Assembly (NCBI RefSeq): GCF_001625215.2
Contig: NC_030384.2
Span: forward strand, 46,596,390 to 46,660,389
Length of the DNA: 64,000 nucleotides
Direction of reading: 5' to 3'
DNA from: Daucus carota subsp. sativus
Taxonomy: Eukaryota > Streptophyta > Magnoliopsida > Apiales > Apiaceae
Part shown: one piece after another, positions 1 through 10,754 of the stretch
Layout: each line of letters starts with the position of its first letter
How positions within the stretch are numbered: position 1 is the first letter of the stretch
The notes under the pieces: model-generated
The model's input: only the letters and a program-made list of their open reading frames with translations
Database searches by the model: none
Told to the model about the DNA's origin: nothing
Made by a program: the position numbers and the translations under genes

Positions 1-1541
1 GTTGGGTCTTTTTATTATGTGCCCAACAACAACTTTTTACTTAAGACGAAAGATTTTGATTCATTGAGATTTTTGTGCATGCACGGGATCATAAATAGAA
101 ATTCACCATCTAACTAAAAAGTGGTTGATAATGAAAAAATTTAAATATATTTATGGGAGAATATTATACCCCTGTCATCTTTGAGCATCTATTGTCATTA
201 AGGATGTTGTACACCACATAAACGTTTTGACACCGAGATGCAGTGGGAAATATGAAAGAAACGTTGCCAACTAAGATAAGAGCCTAGTGCTGCGAAAATT
301 ACATGTGGGGCGTCGAAAACTTTACATCACCAAGGCAGTGACATTCAAGATTAGCACAGCCACCATCTAACATTATTAATCATATTTGCAAGTGCAAATA
401 AACGACAAGTGTTTGTATTCATCGGTTCTTATCTCTAATAATCATAGGCGTTGAAGGATCAAGTTTCTTATCTCTAAATTAAATAGTTTTTTTTTTTTGA
501 AAAACATTAAAATAGTTCTTGTTCAGCCAACTTACATTATCTACACACTCACGGAACTATAATACTACATGAACGCAACCTTATCCCCGTCCCAATCATG
601 ATCATGAATTTAATTATGAAATTCGTCTAACTGAATAACACTTGATAAATAGTTTTAATTTTAAAATTTGATGATTTTATGATTACCGGGAAGTTTGATA
701 TTCTGAGTATATATGCAACAGTAAGATTACATGTTCTATTTATACAGATCTGTGACAAGAATGTAAATAATAATTAAAATAAATTACAACTCAACCAGCA
801 GTGTCAGTGCTTCAACCAGTTGTCTCCAGCAAGCATCTTAAGATGGCAAACAATAGATCTAGCCTGACCAATAATGCTGAATACTTGGCAATAGTTAGCA
901 TCTCTCAACCAATTCCGACACCAGTATAGTGTTTTTTTTGTAAATAACATTCATTTTAGTCGTTAAATATGTATTTTCTCTGTTTCCACTTTTTGGCACA
1001 CAATTCTAAAATCACTGAGGGCATATTTAAAATTATTATTTTTCCGAATAAAATTTTTAAATTTATGTTTAAATTCAAAAAAATATTATGTCTAACTATA
1101 GAGTCAATGTACTTAAATAAATGTGTCACGAAAAAATTAAACATCAAATATTTGAAAAATATATTAATTAACCGGGATCAACAGTACTTGGAGTAAAACT
1201 TATGTAATCGTGTATGATGATTGATTTATCATTCATGGTACGAAGCAGCTTAGAACTAGTATTACGTAGTGCCTTATTAAGGTTGCTGTCAACCTAGTTG
1301 ATGTTCGCCTTTAGAAAAACGTAGGACCGGTCTTCGCAATAACAAAGCACAAAGTAATTACGAGTATTAGTGTACGTCAATCACAAACCTATTAAATACA
1401 CCGACGACGCCTGTTCTTTCTCAGAATGGCACTCTGTATGATGTACGACCCCCAAACTAATATACTCATGCTATTCAACAACTTAAATTATAGTTCATCC
1501 TAAAACCGACCACGAAAAATATGAAGAGACGGAGGGAGTAC
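1..1541. other. AT-rich stretch, no gene resolved (possible TBL intron)
   Basis: No convincing exon was found on either strand. If the TBL gene to the right is whole, this stretch lies inside or beyond its first intron, but I could not find the GDSL/DxxH-bearing exons expected of the family. The part around 960-1200 is low-complexity AT-rich DNA. Confidence 0.4.
1501..1540 (-). mobile_element. Stowaway-type MITE terminus, one end only
   Basis: Reading the minus strand from the TBL exon, TA is followed by CTCCCTCCGTCTC, the terminal inverted repeat shared by several MITEs in this window (21863, 41831, 43105). The opposite terminus was not found between 1 and 1500, so the element looks truncated or decayed. 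Its extent to the left is not defined. Confidence 0.5.
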
Positions 1542-1801
1542 CTGGGTAAGTTACAGGCAGTGGGCTGCCATCTGAAGTGGAGATAGTATCTATCAGGACG
1601 ACCGTTTCTCTGACAATCGAACTCTCTGCTCTCCAAGAACGGACACTTTGCAGGATCATAGAGTGGATACGAAGGATCATACACCCATTTCCCTTTATAG
1701 ATATCGCACGTACTTCTTGGAACCACAGCTTGTGCTTGTGCTTGTGTTGCTACCACGAATGATATTAGTATTGCTATGCCAGCAATACTAAAGCCACCCA
1801 T
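1542..1801 (-). CDS. Trichome birefringence-like (TBL/PMR5) protein, first exon only
   Basis: TBL proteins are Golgi/secretory O-acetyltransferases that acetylate cell-wall polysaccharides. The exon starts at an ATG (1801) followed by a hydrophobic N terminus (residues 1-26, signal peptide or anchor). It then has a PMR5N cysteine-rich domain: CDIYKGKWVYDPSYPLYD, then KCPFL, FDCQRNGRPD, and FRWQPTACNLPR. The exon ends in phase 2 after NLP, the usual TBL intron position, with donor GTAC. A TATA-like box (TATAAATAG) lies about 65 bases upstream on the minus strand near 1862-1872. The donor GT and the bases after it coincide with a Stowaway-type terminus (CTCCCTCCGTCTC). The catalytic GDS and DxxH exons are not visible before the window edge, so this is either the 5' part of a gene with a long intron or a truncated remnant. 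Confidence 0.7.
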
Positions 1802-1907
1802 GAGAGGAGAAAGAGAGGGAGAGATGCGTGAATGATAATATTCGAGGACAAGTTATCTGTTTCTATTTATACTCACGCTTGTGCAATTATAGTAGTATCA
1901 TGTATAA

Positions 1908-1945
1908 CTAGTGAAAAAAGCCGCGCTTCGCGGCGGTGTTATAAA
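1908..1945 (-). mobile_element. Helitron 3' terminus (hairpin plus CTAG)
   Basis: On the minus strand a GC-rich hairpin (CCGCGAAGCGCGG, 1921-1933) is followed by a short spacer and CTAG, then a host T. This is the plant Helitron 3' end. The element would extend to the right, but its TC 5' end was not identified. Confidence 0.65.
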
Positions 1946-4900
1946 TTTTGATATGAATAACATAAAAATTATTTTGAGTCAATCTTCCTGTTAAACATAT
2001 CTTTAATAAAAAAAATTATAATTAGTATAAAAATTTGTATAAGTGGCCATCATGTCAAACACAATACTGATAATAAAATTAGCTCGAACTTCCCTCCCGT
2101 CAAAGACAATATTAATCAATAATTATTATTTTTAAGATAAAATTAAATATTATAATTTAGATCAAAATTAGTTTGAGTCGCTTTCTTGTCAAACACAATA
2201 CTAATAACAAAACATTATAATTTAGATATTAGTTTGAGTCGCTTTACTGTCAAACACAATACTAATAAAATTATTCTAATTATGATAAAATTAAAGATTA
2301 TAACTGGATAAAAATTAATTTGAACCGCGGTACCGTTTTAACAAAAAGAATATATTATAACATGGACAAAAAATTATTTTAGCCACTTACCCGTCAAACA
2401 TAATACTAATAGAAAATTTATTATTATTTAGATAAAAATTAGTTTAGGCCGCCTCCCGTGCCCGTCAAACACAATACTAATCAAGAACCATTTACATTAT
2501 TATAAGATCAATATATGATTCCTATTTTATATATCCTATTTTATTTTGTAATTATTTTGCCGTTTTAACCAAAAAAAATTATAACATAGATAAAAATTAT
2601 ATTAGTCACTGTCCCGTCAAACATAATACTAATATTATATTAGTGAAAAAAGCCGCGCTTCGCGGTGGCGTCATGATTTTTTTTTTTTAAATTCTGATAT
2701 GAACTAATGTTATAACAGCTTAAAAATTCTTTAATGTTATAATAGCTTAAAAATTCTTTTGAGTCATTTCCCGTAAAACATATCACTGATAAAAAAATAT
2801 TATAATTAGTATAAAAATTTGCTTAAGTGGCCCTCATTTAATATTCAATCAGACTATCAAGAATCTTTGGATGTATGATATATTAAGGTGTATTGTCGTA
2901 AAAATTTGTTTGCTTCATAAAAGCCGTTTGATATAAAGTGTGATTACTTGGCGGCGGCGGCGTGTAATATCTATTCATAAATTATGAAATAAAATAATAT
3001 ATGAAACTTGTAATATTAAAAATTATAATTGGATAAAAATTATTTTGAACCGTGGTCCTGTTTTAACAAAAAAATATATTATAACATAGATAAAAAAAAT
3101 TATTTTAGCCACTTTCCCGTCAAACAAAATACTAATAAAAAAATTATTATTATTTAGATAAAAATTAGTTTGGGCCGCCTCCCCTACCCGTCAAACACAA
3201 TACTAACAGAAAATTATTATTATTTAGATAAAAATTAGCTTGGGCCGCCTCCCGTGCCCGTCAAACATAATACTAATCAAGAATCATAAAATCAATATAT
3301 GATTCCAATTTTATATATCCTATTTATTTATTATCATTTTTATTTAATGATTCCTATTTATTAGTTAAAAAATATTATTCTTTTATTATTCTAATTTGTG
3401 TGCTATTAGTTTTTTTAATGATTATTATCTTTATAGTCCTTAATTTTCTACTCGAAATTTAAGAAAATTATAAGACTAAATCGAAAATAAAAATTGTACG
3501 TATTACCTTACAAATTTTAAATATAAATTGTATTTTTTTGATTGTTAGTTTAAATAAATAAAATCCTATTTCTTTTAGGATTCCTAAATAAGAAGATCCT
3601 TGAATTTGGTTTTTTGAATTATAATTTTTTTTTGAAACCAAATTATAATTTAATTTATTATTGGAAATTCAAGAAAATTATAAGACTGAATGAACTATTG
3701 TCGAGATTGGTCGTAAGTCCATACATACTATTTGAATGAGGTTGTGAAGATGTCAAAATGTTTTATGTTATTTTCTTGTTGATTATTATGGAACGACGTG
3801 AGTTTAGCGCTACGAACATGTTTAGACAATGTAGATTACGGAAGATGCTGATTTTTATTTTTTTAAATATATAATTTGAAAAAAATTAATAAAATAAGAT
3901 TATAAATTTCACAACTTTTTTTGATTATGATTCGAACATATTTAGATTATTTTTTCAATATATCTTATCGAAAATAAAATTTTATAATATAAACTCAACT
4001 ACATCTTCAATATATCTTATCGAAAATAAGAATCGTATATATTACTTAACAAATACTAAATACAAATTGTATTTTATCTATCGAACAATTCTAGATACGC
4101 CAACTTTATGATTCGAACATATTTAGATTATTCTTCTATATATCTTATCGAAAATAAAATTTTATAATATAAAATTCAACTACATCTTCAATATATCTTA
4201 TCGAAAATAAGAATTGTATATATTACTTAACAAATATTAAATATAAATTGTATTTTATCTATTATTATCAGTTTGAATAAATATAATCCTATTTCTTTTA
4301 GGATTACTAAATAGAAAAAAAAATGTATCATCTTTAGAATTCAATAAGAAATATTATTTTATCATCTTTAGAATACAATAAGAAATACTAAATATGAAAA
4401 GAATTGTATTATATTTAGAATTCAATGGGAGAAGAATTGTATTACCTTTAGAATTCTTGAACCTGATTTTTTGAATTATAACTATATTTTCTCTCCGAAA
4501 TTTAAGAAAAATCAGCCGCGCTTCGCGGCGGCGTTATGAATTTTTTATAAATTTAGATAAAATATTGTTTTAGCTACTTTCCCGTCAAACATAATACTAA
4601 TAAAAAAATATTATTATTTAGGTAAAAATTAATTTGGGCCGTACTCCCCTTAAACACAATACTAATAAATATTCTTTTTTATAAATTTTGATACGAAATA
4701 ATATTATAATTCCATAAAAGTTATTTTCAGTCGTGTTCCCGTTAAACATATCTTCAATATATTATATATTATCGAAAATAAGAATTGTATATATTACTTT
4801 ACATAACTTAAATATAAATTATATTTTATCTATTATTATTAGTTTGAATAAATATAATCCTATTTCTTTTAGGATTACTAAATAAGAAAAGAATTGTATC

Positions 4901-5745
4901 ATCGTTAGAATTCTATAAGAAATACTATTGTATCATCTTTAGAATTTAATAAGAAATACCAAATAAGAAAAGAACTGTATCATCTTTAGAATTAAATAAG
5001 AAAAGAATTGTATTACTTTTAGAATTCTTGGACCTGATTTTTTGAATTATAATTATATTTTCTCTCCGAAATTCAAGAAAATTTAGAAGACTGAATCGAA
5101 CAATCCTAGTTTGAGCCGCTCTCTTGTGAAACACAATACTAATTACAAAACATTATAATTTGGATATTAGTTTGAGTCGCCTTACTGTCAAACACAATAC
5201 TAATAAAAATTATTTTAATTATAATAAAATTAAAGATTATAATTGGATAAAAATTATTTTGAACCGTCTACCTGTTTTGACAAAAAAAATATATTATAAC
5301 ATAGATAAAAAAATTATTTTAGCCGCTTTCCCGTCAAACATAATACTAATAAAAAATTTATTATTATGTAGATAAAAATTAATTTGGGCCGCCCTCCCCT
5401 CAAACACAATACTAATCAAGAATCATTTGCATTATGATAAAATTATAATTATAATTTGATAAATATATCCAATTTCATATATTTTAACTATTATTTTTTC
5501 TTTAAGATTCCTATTTCTTAATTTTTTAGAATTATCTCTTTTTTATTTTAAGATTCCTATTTCTTAACTACTTAGAATTTCATAGATTATAGCTTATATT
5601 GTTTAGAATTGTATTACAATTATGATTTCTAAATAAGAAAAAGAATTGTATTACTTCTAGAACCCAATAAGAAAAGAATTCTATTATTTTTAGAATTCTT
5701 AAATATGATTTTTTGAATTATAATGATATTTTTTATCCGAAATTT
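1946..5745. repeat. Gene-free AT-rich block of Helitron-like ends and degenerate minisatellite
   Basis: The block carries two more copies of the GC hairpin CCGCGCTTCGCGG, near 2653 and 4516. The first sits next to a minus-strand CTAA that could be another Helitron terminus. Between them runs a degenerate unit of roughly 60-90 bases built on GATAAAAATTAGTTTG, GCCGC, CCCGTCAAACA and AATACTAAT. Copies lie near 2040-2110, 2160-2480, 2590-2640, 3040-3280, 4560-4680 and 5110-5420. A second unit (TTTAGAATTCAATAAGAAA, GAATTCTTGAACCTGATT) dominates from about 4320 onward. No exon-like sequence was seen. Confidence 0.6.
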
Positions 5746-6308
5746 AAGAAAAATCAGAAGACTGAATCGAACAATCCTAGAGACGCTAAAGGAGTTATAT
5801 TATCTTTAGAATTCTTGAACTAAATATAAATGATATTATATATTTTAAGATTCTTAAATAAGAAAAGAATCGTATCATCCTTAGAATTCAATAAGAAAGG
5901 AGTTATATTATCTTTAGAATTCTTGAACTAAATATAAATAATATTATATCTATGATCCTTAGATTGAATAAATATAATCTTATTCCTTTTAAGATTCCTA
6001 AATAAGAAAAGAATCGTATCATCTTTAGAATTCAATAAAAAAGGAGTTATATTACCTTTAGAATTCTTGAACCTGATTTTTTGAATATAATTATATTTTA
6101 TATCCAAAATTCAAGAAAAATCATAAAGTCCTTTTAGGATCCTTAAATAAGAAAAGAATCTTATCATCTTTATAATTCAATAAGAAAAGAGTTATATTAC
6201 TTTTAGAATTCTTGAACCTGATTTTTTTTTAATATAACTATATTTTATATCCGAAATTCAAGAAAAATCAGAAGGCTGAATCGAGCAATTCTAGAGAAGA
6301 AAAATCAG
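5746..6308. repeat. Tandem duplication, copy 1 (period 563 bp)
   Basis: The segment running from AAGAAAAATCAGAAGACTG through AGAGACGCTAAAGGAG to GCAATTCTAGAG recurs 563 bases later at 6309 with almost no differences by eye. Copy 1 is uninterrupted and preserves the empty form (TTCAA-TAAGAAAAG, around 6180) of the Helitron insertion site filled in copy 2. Confidence 0.85.
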
Positions 6309-8424
6309 AAGAAAAATCAGAAGACTGAATCGAACAATCCTAGAGACGCTAAAGGAGTTATATTATCTTTAGAATTCTTGAACTAAATATAAATGATATT
6401 ATATATTTTAAGATTCTTAAATAAGAAAAGAATCGTATCATCCTTAGAATTCAATAAGAAAGGAGTTATATTATCTTTAGAATTCTTGAACTAAATATAA
6501 ATAATATTATATCTATGATCCTTAGATTGAATAAATATAATCTTATTCCTTTTAAGATTCCTAAATAAGAAAAGAATCGTATCATCTTTAGAATTCAATA
6601 AAAAAGGAGTTATATTACCTTTAGAATTCTTGAACCTGATTTTTTGAATATAATTATATTTTATATCCAAAATTCAAGAAAAATCATAAAGTCCTTTTAG
6701 GATCCTTAAATAAGAAAAGAATCTTATCATCTTTATAATTCAACTAGCTTATAACCCGTGCAATGCACGGGCGGTTAACATATTTGTTATTTTATTTTAT
6801 ATATCTTAAATTTATCTAATTTTATTGTAAAAATAAAATTATGATAGAATAATGTGGTTAAATAAATATTTTATTTAGCAGTTGGATAAATTCTTCATAG
6901 TTAAGTCCGTCAAATGGCTAATTAAATAGTAGGTCGAACATATATATTTTAATGAGAATGTTAAAATATTTTTTTTTGCATGTTAAAATTTAAGAAGGCC
7001 TATAAACTCATATATAAACTAACCAATCAACCTTTTTAATATTTCGTTATTAATAATTCATAATATGGTATAAAACATATTATAGTTTAAAGAGACGCAT
7101 GAAACCAAATACCTACCGTCCGACCCATCATACTAATTTGAATTTAATGTTTTGGTTTAATAAATGATAAAAAAAAATATAGTATAACATGTTATAAATT
7201 CAAGAGCTCCGTGGGTTGAATACCAACCCATTCACCAACTTTACTAACTGACCGACCAAGTGAACTTTTTATTTCGGCTTTATTAATATTGTAATAATAT
7301 ATAGTATATGATAGATTTGTAATATTTTTTTTAATGTGAGATCATTAGAGTATTTAAAAATAATGTTATTAATGTATTTTTGGTTTAATAATATCACATG
7401 TTATTTATTAATAATTATATTTTTAATATATATGACGTCCGTGTTAATTGTAAAAACTTGATTTTTTAGTTAGAAAATCTAAAAATGATAACCCGTTTTG
7501 ATTAAAAAGACAATTACTATGTTGCTCGATATTATTTTAGAAGATTGAGTTCTTTTAGCTAATAAATATATAAAGATAATTTATTTTAGTTAAAAAGAAT
7601 AATTGGTTTTATATATAGATAGGCCCGTACTTCGGTGCAAGTACCGACCGCCCGACAATATAATAATACTCTCTCTATTTTTTATTATTTGACGTTTAGA
7701 CTTTTGGCTCACATCTTTACGTATAAATATGTCGCCCATGTTCGTATTAATTGTAAAAGATTAATTTTTTAGTTAGAAAATTTATGAAAAGATAATATAT
7801 TTTAGTTAAAAAAAGTAATTACCATGTTTCTTAATGTTATTCTAGAAGATTAAGTTTTTTAGTCAAAAATATAAAAAAGGTAATATATTTCAATTAAAAG
7901 GATTAATTGGTTATATCGATAGGCCCGTACTTTAGCCCAAATTAAAAAAGATAATTGGTTATATAGATAGGTCCAGAATAATTGGTTATATAGATAGGCC
8001 CGTATTTTGGCCCAAGTACTGACCTACCAAACTTTTATTGTTTCGATTTTAAAAGAATTGTTAATTGGTTATATCAATAGGCCCGTAATTTGGCCCAAAT
8101 TAAAAAGAATAATTAGTTATATAGATAGGCCCGTATTTTGACCCAAGTACCGACGATTTTAAAAGAATTATTAATTGGTTATATAGATAGGCCCGTAATT
8201 TGGTCCAAATTAAAAAGAATAATTAGTTATATAGATAGGCCCGTATTTTGGCCCAAGTACCGACCGACCAAACTTTTAATCTTTCGGCTTTAATAGTATA
8301 GTATAGATAAGAAAAGAGTTATATTACTTTTAGAATTCTTGAACCTGATTTTTTTTTAATATAACTATATTTTATATCCGAAATTCAAGAAAAATCAGAA
8401 GGCTGAATCGAGCAATTCTAGAGC
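6309..8424. repeat. Tandem duplication, copy 2, interrupted by a Helitron
   Basis: This second copy matches copy 1 up to TTCAA at 6743 and resumes with TAAGAAAAG at 8308. It ends at GCAATTCTAGAG near 8424, where unrelated GC-rich sequence begins. The near identity of both copies points to a recent duplication, with the Helitron arriving afterwards. Confidence 0.85.
6744..8307 (-). mobile_element. Complete non-autonomous Helitron, 1564 bp
   Basis: On the minus strand the element begins with TCTATACTATACTATTAAAG (at 8307) and ends with the hairpin CCCGTGCATTGCACGGG, a spacer, and CTAG (6747-6744). It lies between host A and T, as Helitrons do. The uninterrupted paralogous copy at 6180 reads straight through the same A-T junction with no target duplication, which confirms both ends. 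No Rep/helicase frame is present. The half nearer its 5' end holds about eight copies of a unit starting ATAGATAGGCCCGTA (7617, 7916, 7962, 7991, 8073, 8121, 8181, 8230). Confidence 0.9.
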
Positions 8425-9015
8425 CGCCCGCATCCTCCTTTATATATATATATATTGATTGATGTATTAAATATTAAATATTGTGTTCGCACACATGGGA
8501 ATTAGTTCGGTGGTACTTTTTTTTCGAAATTAATTTTGGATTTTCGCTATTTATGGCTTTACTGGGGGAGGGCCTTAGCGAGGAAAGGTTTGGATTTTGA
8601 AACGCTTACCTTAATTTTTGATCAATAAGTTGTTAATCATGAAATTATGTTTTTCGTTGTGTGAATCGGTTTTTCAATTTATCTGATTTGTTAAATTAGA
8701 TCTTTTGTACAAAATATATAAAGGATTCGATTTTGACCTAATTGATTTAATATAACAGAAAGCGAAAAGCTTGTTCATGGAATATATGCGCGTAAATATT
8801 TATCTTTCTAAGAAGTATCCAACTTTGAAGTGATGGTACATGACAACGCTATGCACATGTAATTTAAAAATTTAAAGTGATTGGTGGGAATTATTTATTC
8901 AAAAAAAAAATAGATAAGGAACAATATGGGATTTAAATAGTGATTAAGTGAAGCAAACCAAACGGTTGTTGCTTGATTTCCATGGTAGAATCGAGTGCAA
9001 GTGTGGCTACTGACT
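8425..9015. other. Intergenic, nothing recognised
   Basis: A short GC-rich start (8425-8440) leads into an AT microsatellite near 8443-8454 and then unique-looking AT-rich sequence. No exon, RNA gene or element ends were recognised. Confidence 0.4.
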
Positions 9016-9023
9016 AATTACTT

Positions 9024-9750
9024 TAGGGTGAGCATGGGGCGGTTTGGACGGTTTGAAGGGTCTAAAACAAATCAAACCGAAATAATCAGTTATTCAAAAT
9101 CTCAATCCAAAACCAAACCATTATGTTTAAAATCCAGACTAAACCAATCCGTTTAAAACGGTTCGGTTCGGTTTGGTTTCGGTTTAAACCGTTTTTATAT
9201 GTAAAACAAAGTTAGCAACAAAATTAAATTTTAACTTGAAAAATAAGGAATGAAAAATTCAATTTATATTTTCTATTTAATCATATTTAAAGAGGATACA
9301 AGAATATATTAGCTTGATAGATAAAAAGAGACGGAAGAAAATAAAAAAATGTGATTCGTATACTTTTATAAAAATATAAATAAAAAGAAAGGAAACATTA
9401 TACATACATCGAAATTAATATCATAAAATAGAATAAATAATATTTTTATAAAGAAATTTTTTACTAGGATACCTTTTATATGTTTAAGATTTTACATTTT
9501 TTCGTAGATTATAATTTTATTTTTAATAATACATTATTAGTACATGTATATTAATATTTAAATGTACACATTCGGTTCGGTTCGGATTTATCGGTTGGTT
9601 TGGAGGTAAAAACTGAAACCGAACCGAAATAATTCGGTTTTATAATTTGAAACCATAACCAAACCAAACCGTTATTAAACCGTTAAATTCGGTTTGGACG
9701 GATTGAATCGGCCGGTTTCGATCAGTTTGGAGAATTTTTGCTCACCTCCA
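9024..9750. mobile_element. Non-autonomous hAT-type element, 727 bp
   Basis: The ends read TAGGGTGAGCA and (inverted) TGGAGGTGAGCA, flanked by an 8-bp direct repeat AATTACTT at 9016-9023 and 9751-9758. Subterminal regions are arrays of CGGTTTGG/CGGTTCGG in both orientations around an AT-rich core. No transposase frame is present. The 8-bp duplication and the terminal sequence indicate the hAT superfamily. Confidence 0.85.
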
Positions 9751-9758
9751 AATTACTT

Positions 9759-10754
9759 ATATCATAGTCGTCTAATCTGTTTCGTAACAACCAAAGAAAA
9801 AGCAATTTACAGGTAAAATGTTGCTATCTTAAACAAATTATTGTACCCAAAACATAGATATCATGAATCATTTATCACTTAACTAAGAGTATTGAAACTT
9901 TGGAGTGCCAAGTGATTAAATATTTCTTCATCGGTCATTTCTGTTGTATTACAATTAAGCGCCAACCTTACCTAGCCATTAATTATTGTTTATGCTTTTG
10001 CGCAGTTGGTAGTCCTTTTTACTTAATCATCTTTTAACCGAGTAATAATCTCTGAGATTACCAACTAATCATACCTGTTTCTTTCTTACTACCTCCATAA
10101 CAGAGTAATAGTATGATTCTCTTTCTGATAACTAAAGATTAAGGAAGAAGAACATCTCTAATCGTAGAAATCCTTAGCTAAAAGTCATTAATTAGAGTAA
10201 ACCTCGATGAAGTAATATCCGATAGACTAATATATGATCTGGCTAAAAATTCGATATTCAGTTAGATCCTTCAATTGACTTGAGGTAATACCAGAGGCCA
10301 ATAAGCAAGACATTCTATAGCTATCGCAGCCTGGCACTGACTGTGGCCACTGCTGGTTTCCTGGAGTTCCTCGTACTCGTAACCAACTACTTTATGCTGT
10401 TCTAATTCAATACTGAGCTTTAATCTTGCAGAACACACAACATATCTATAGAGAATCAGAGACACACAAACACACAATTCATTGTTTTTATGTAAACACT
10501 CACCATTCAGTACTCCTATACACATGCGCTACTTTCCCAGTAGTAGCTTATGGTAAAATATCAAGATCACTAGTCTCAACATTCATTATTCATTTATACA
10601 TAGACACAACTCATTACTTGTATGGTATCTGTAATACTGGTTCCCTGCTGAAATCTCAAGTCTTAACATTTTACATTGTTCATAGAGACGCGCAATTATG
10701 ATTCATGTACTTGTATCCGTAGTACCATCAACTGGCAGCATCCATGCTAACATC
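9759..10754. other. Intergenic, includes the 3' flank of the Hsp20-like gene
   Basis: No gene was resolved. A minus-strand open stretch at 10271-10525 lies downstream of the Hsp20-like stop codon and is more likely 3' untranslated or unrelated sequence than coding. Confidence 0.4.

Noticed and set aside
781-930. Possible coding stretch on the minus strand (YWCRNWLRDAN-like)
   Set aside because: It is open for a short distance only and does not match TBL exon 2 motifs (GDS, DxxH) or any family I can name.
956-1196. Overlapping open frames on both strands
   Set aside because: Low-complexity AT-rich sequence (Phe/Lys/Ile/Asn-rich products) with no motif or exon context.
10271-10701. Open frames on both strands near the Hsp20-like gene
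   Set aside because: They lie beyond its stop codon, do not join any exon in phase and match no family; more likely 3' untranslated DNA.
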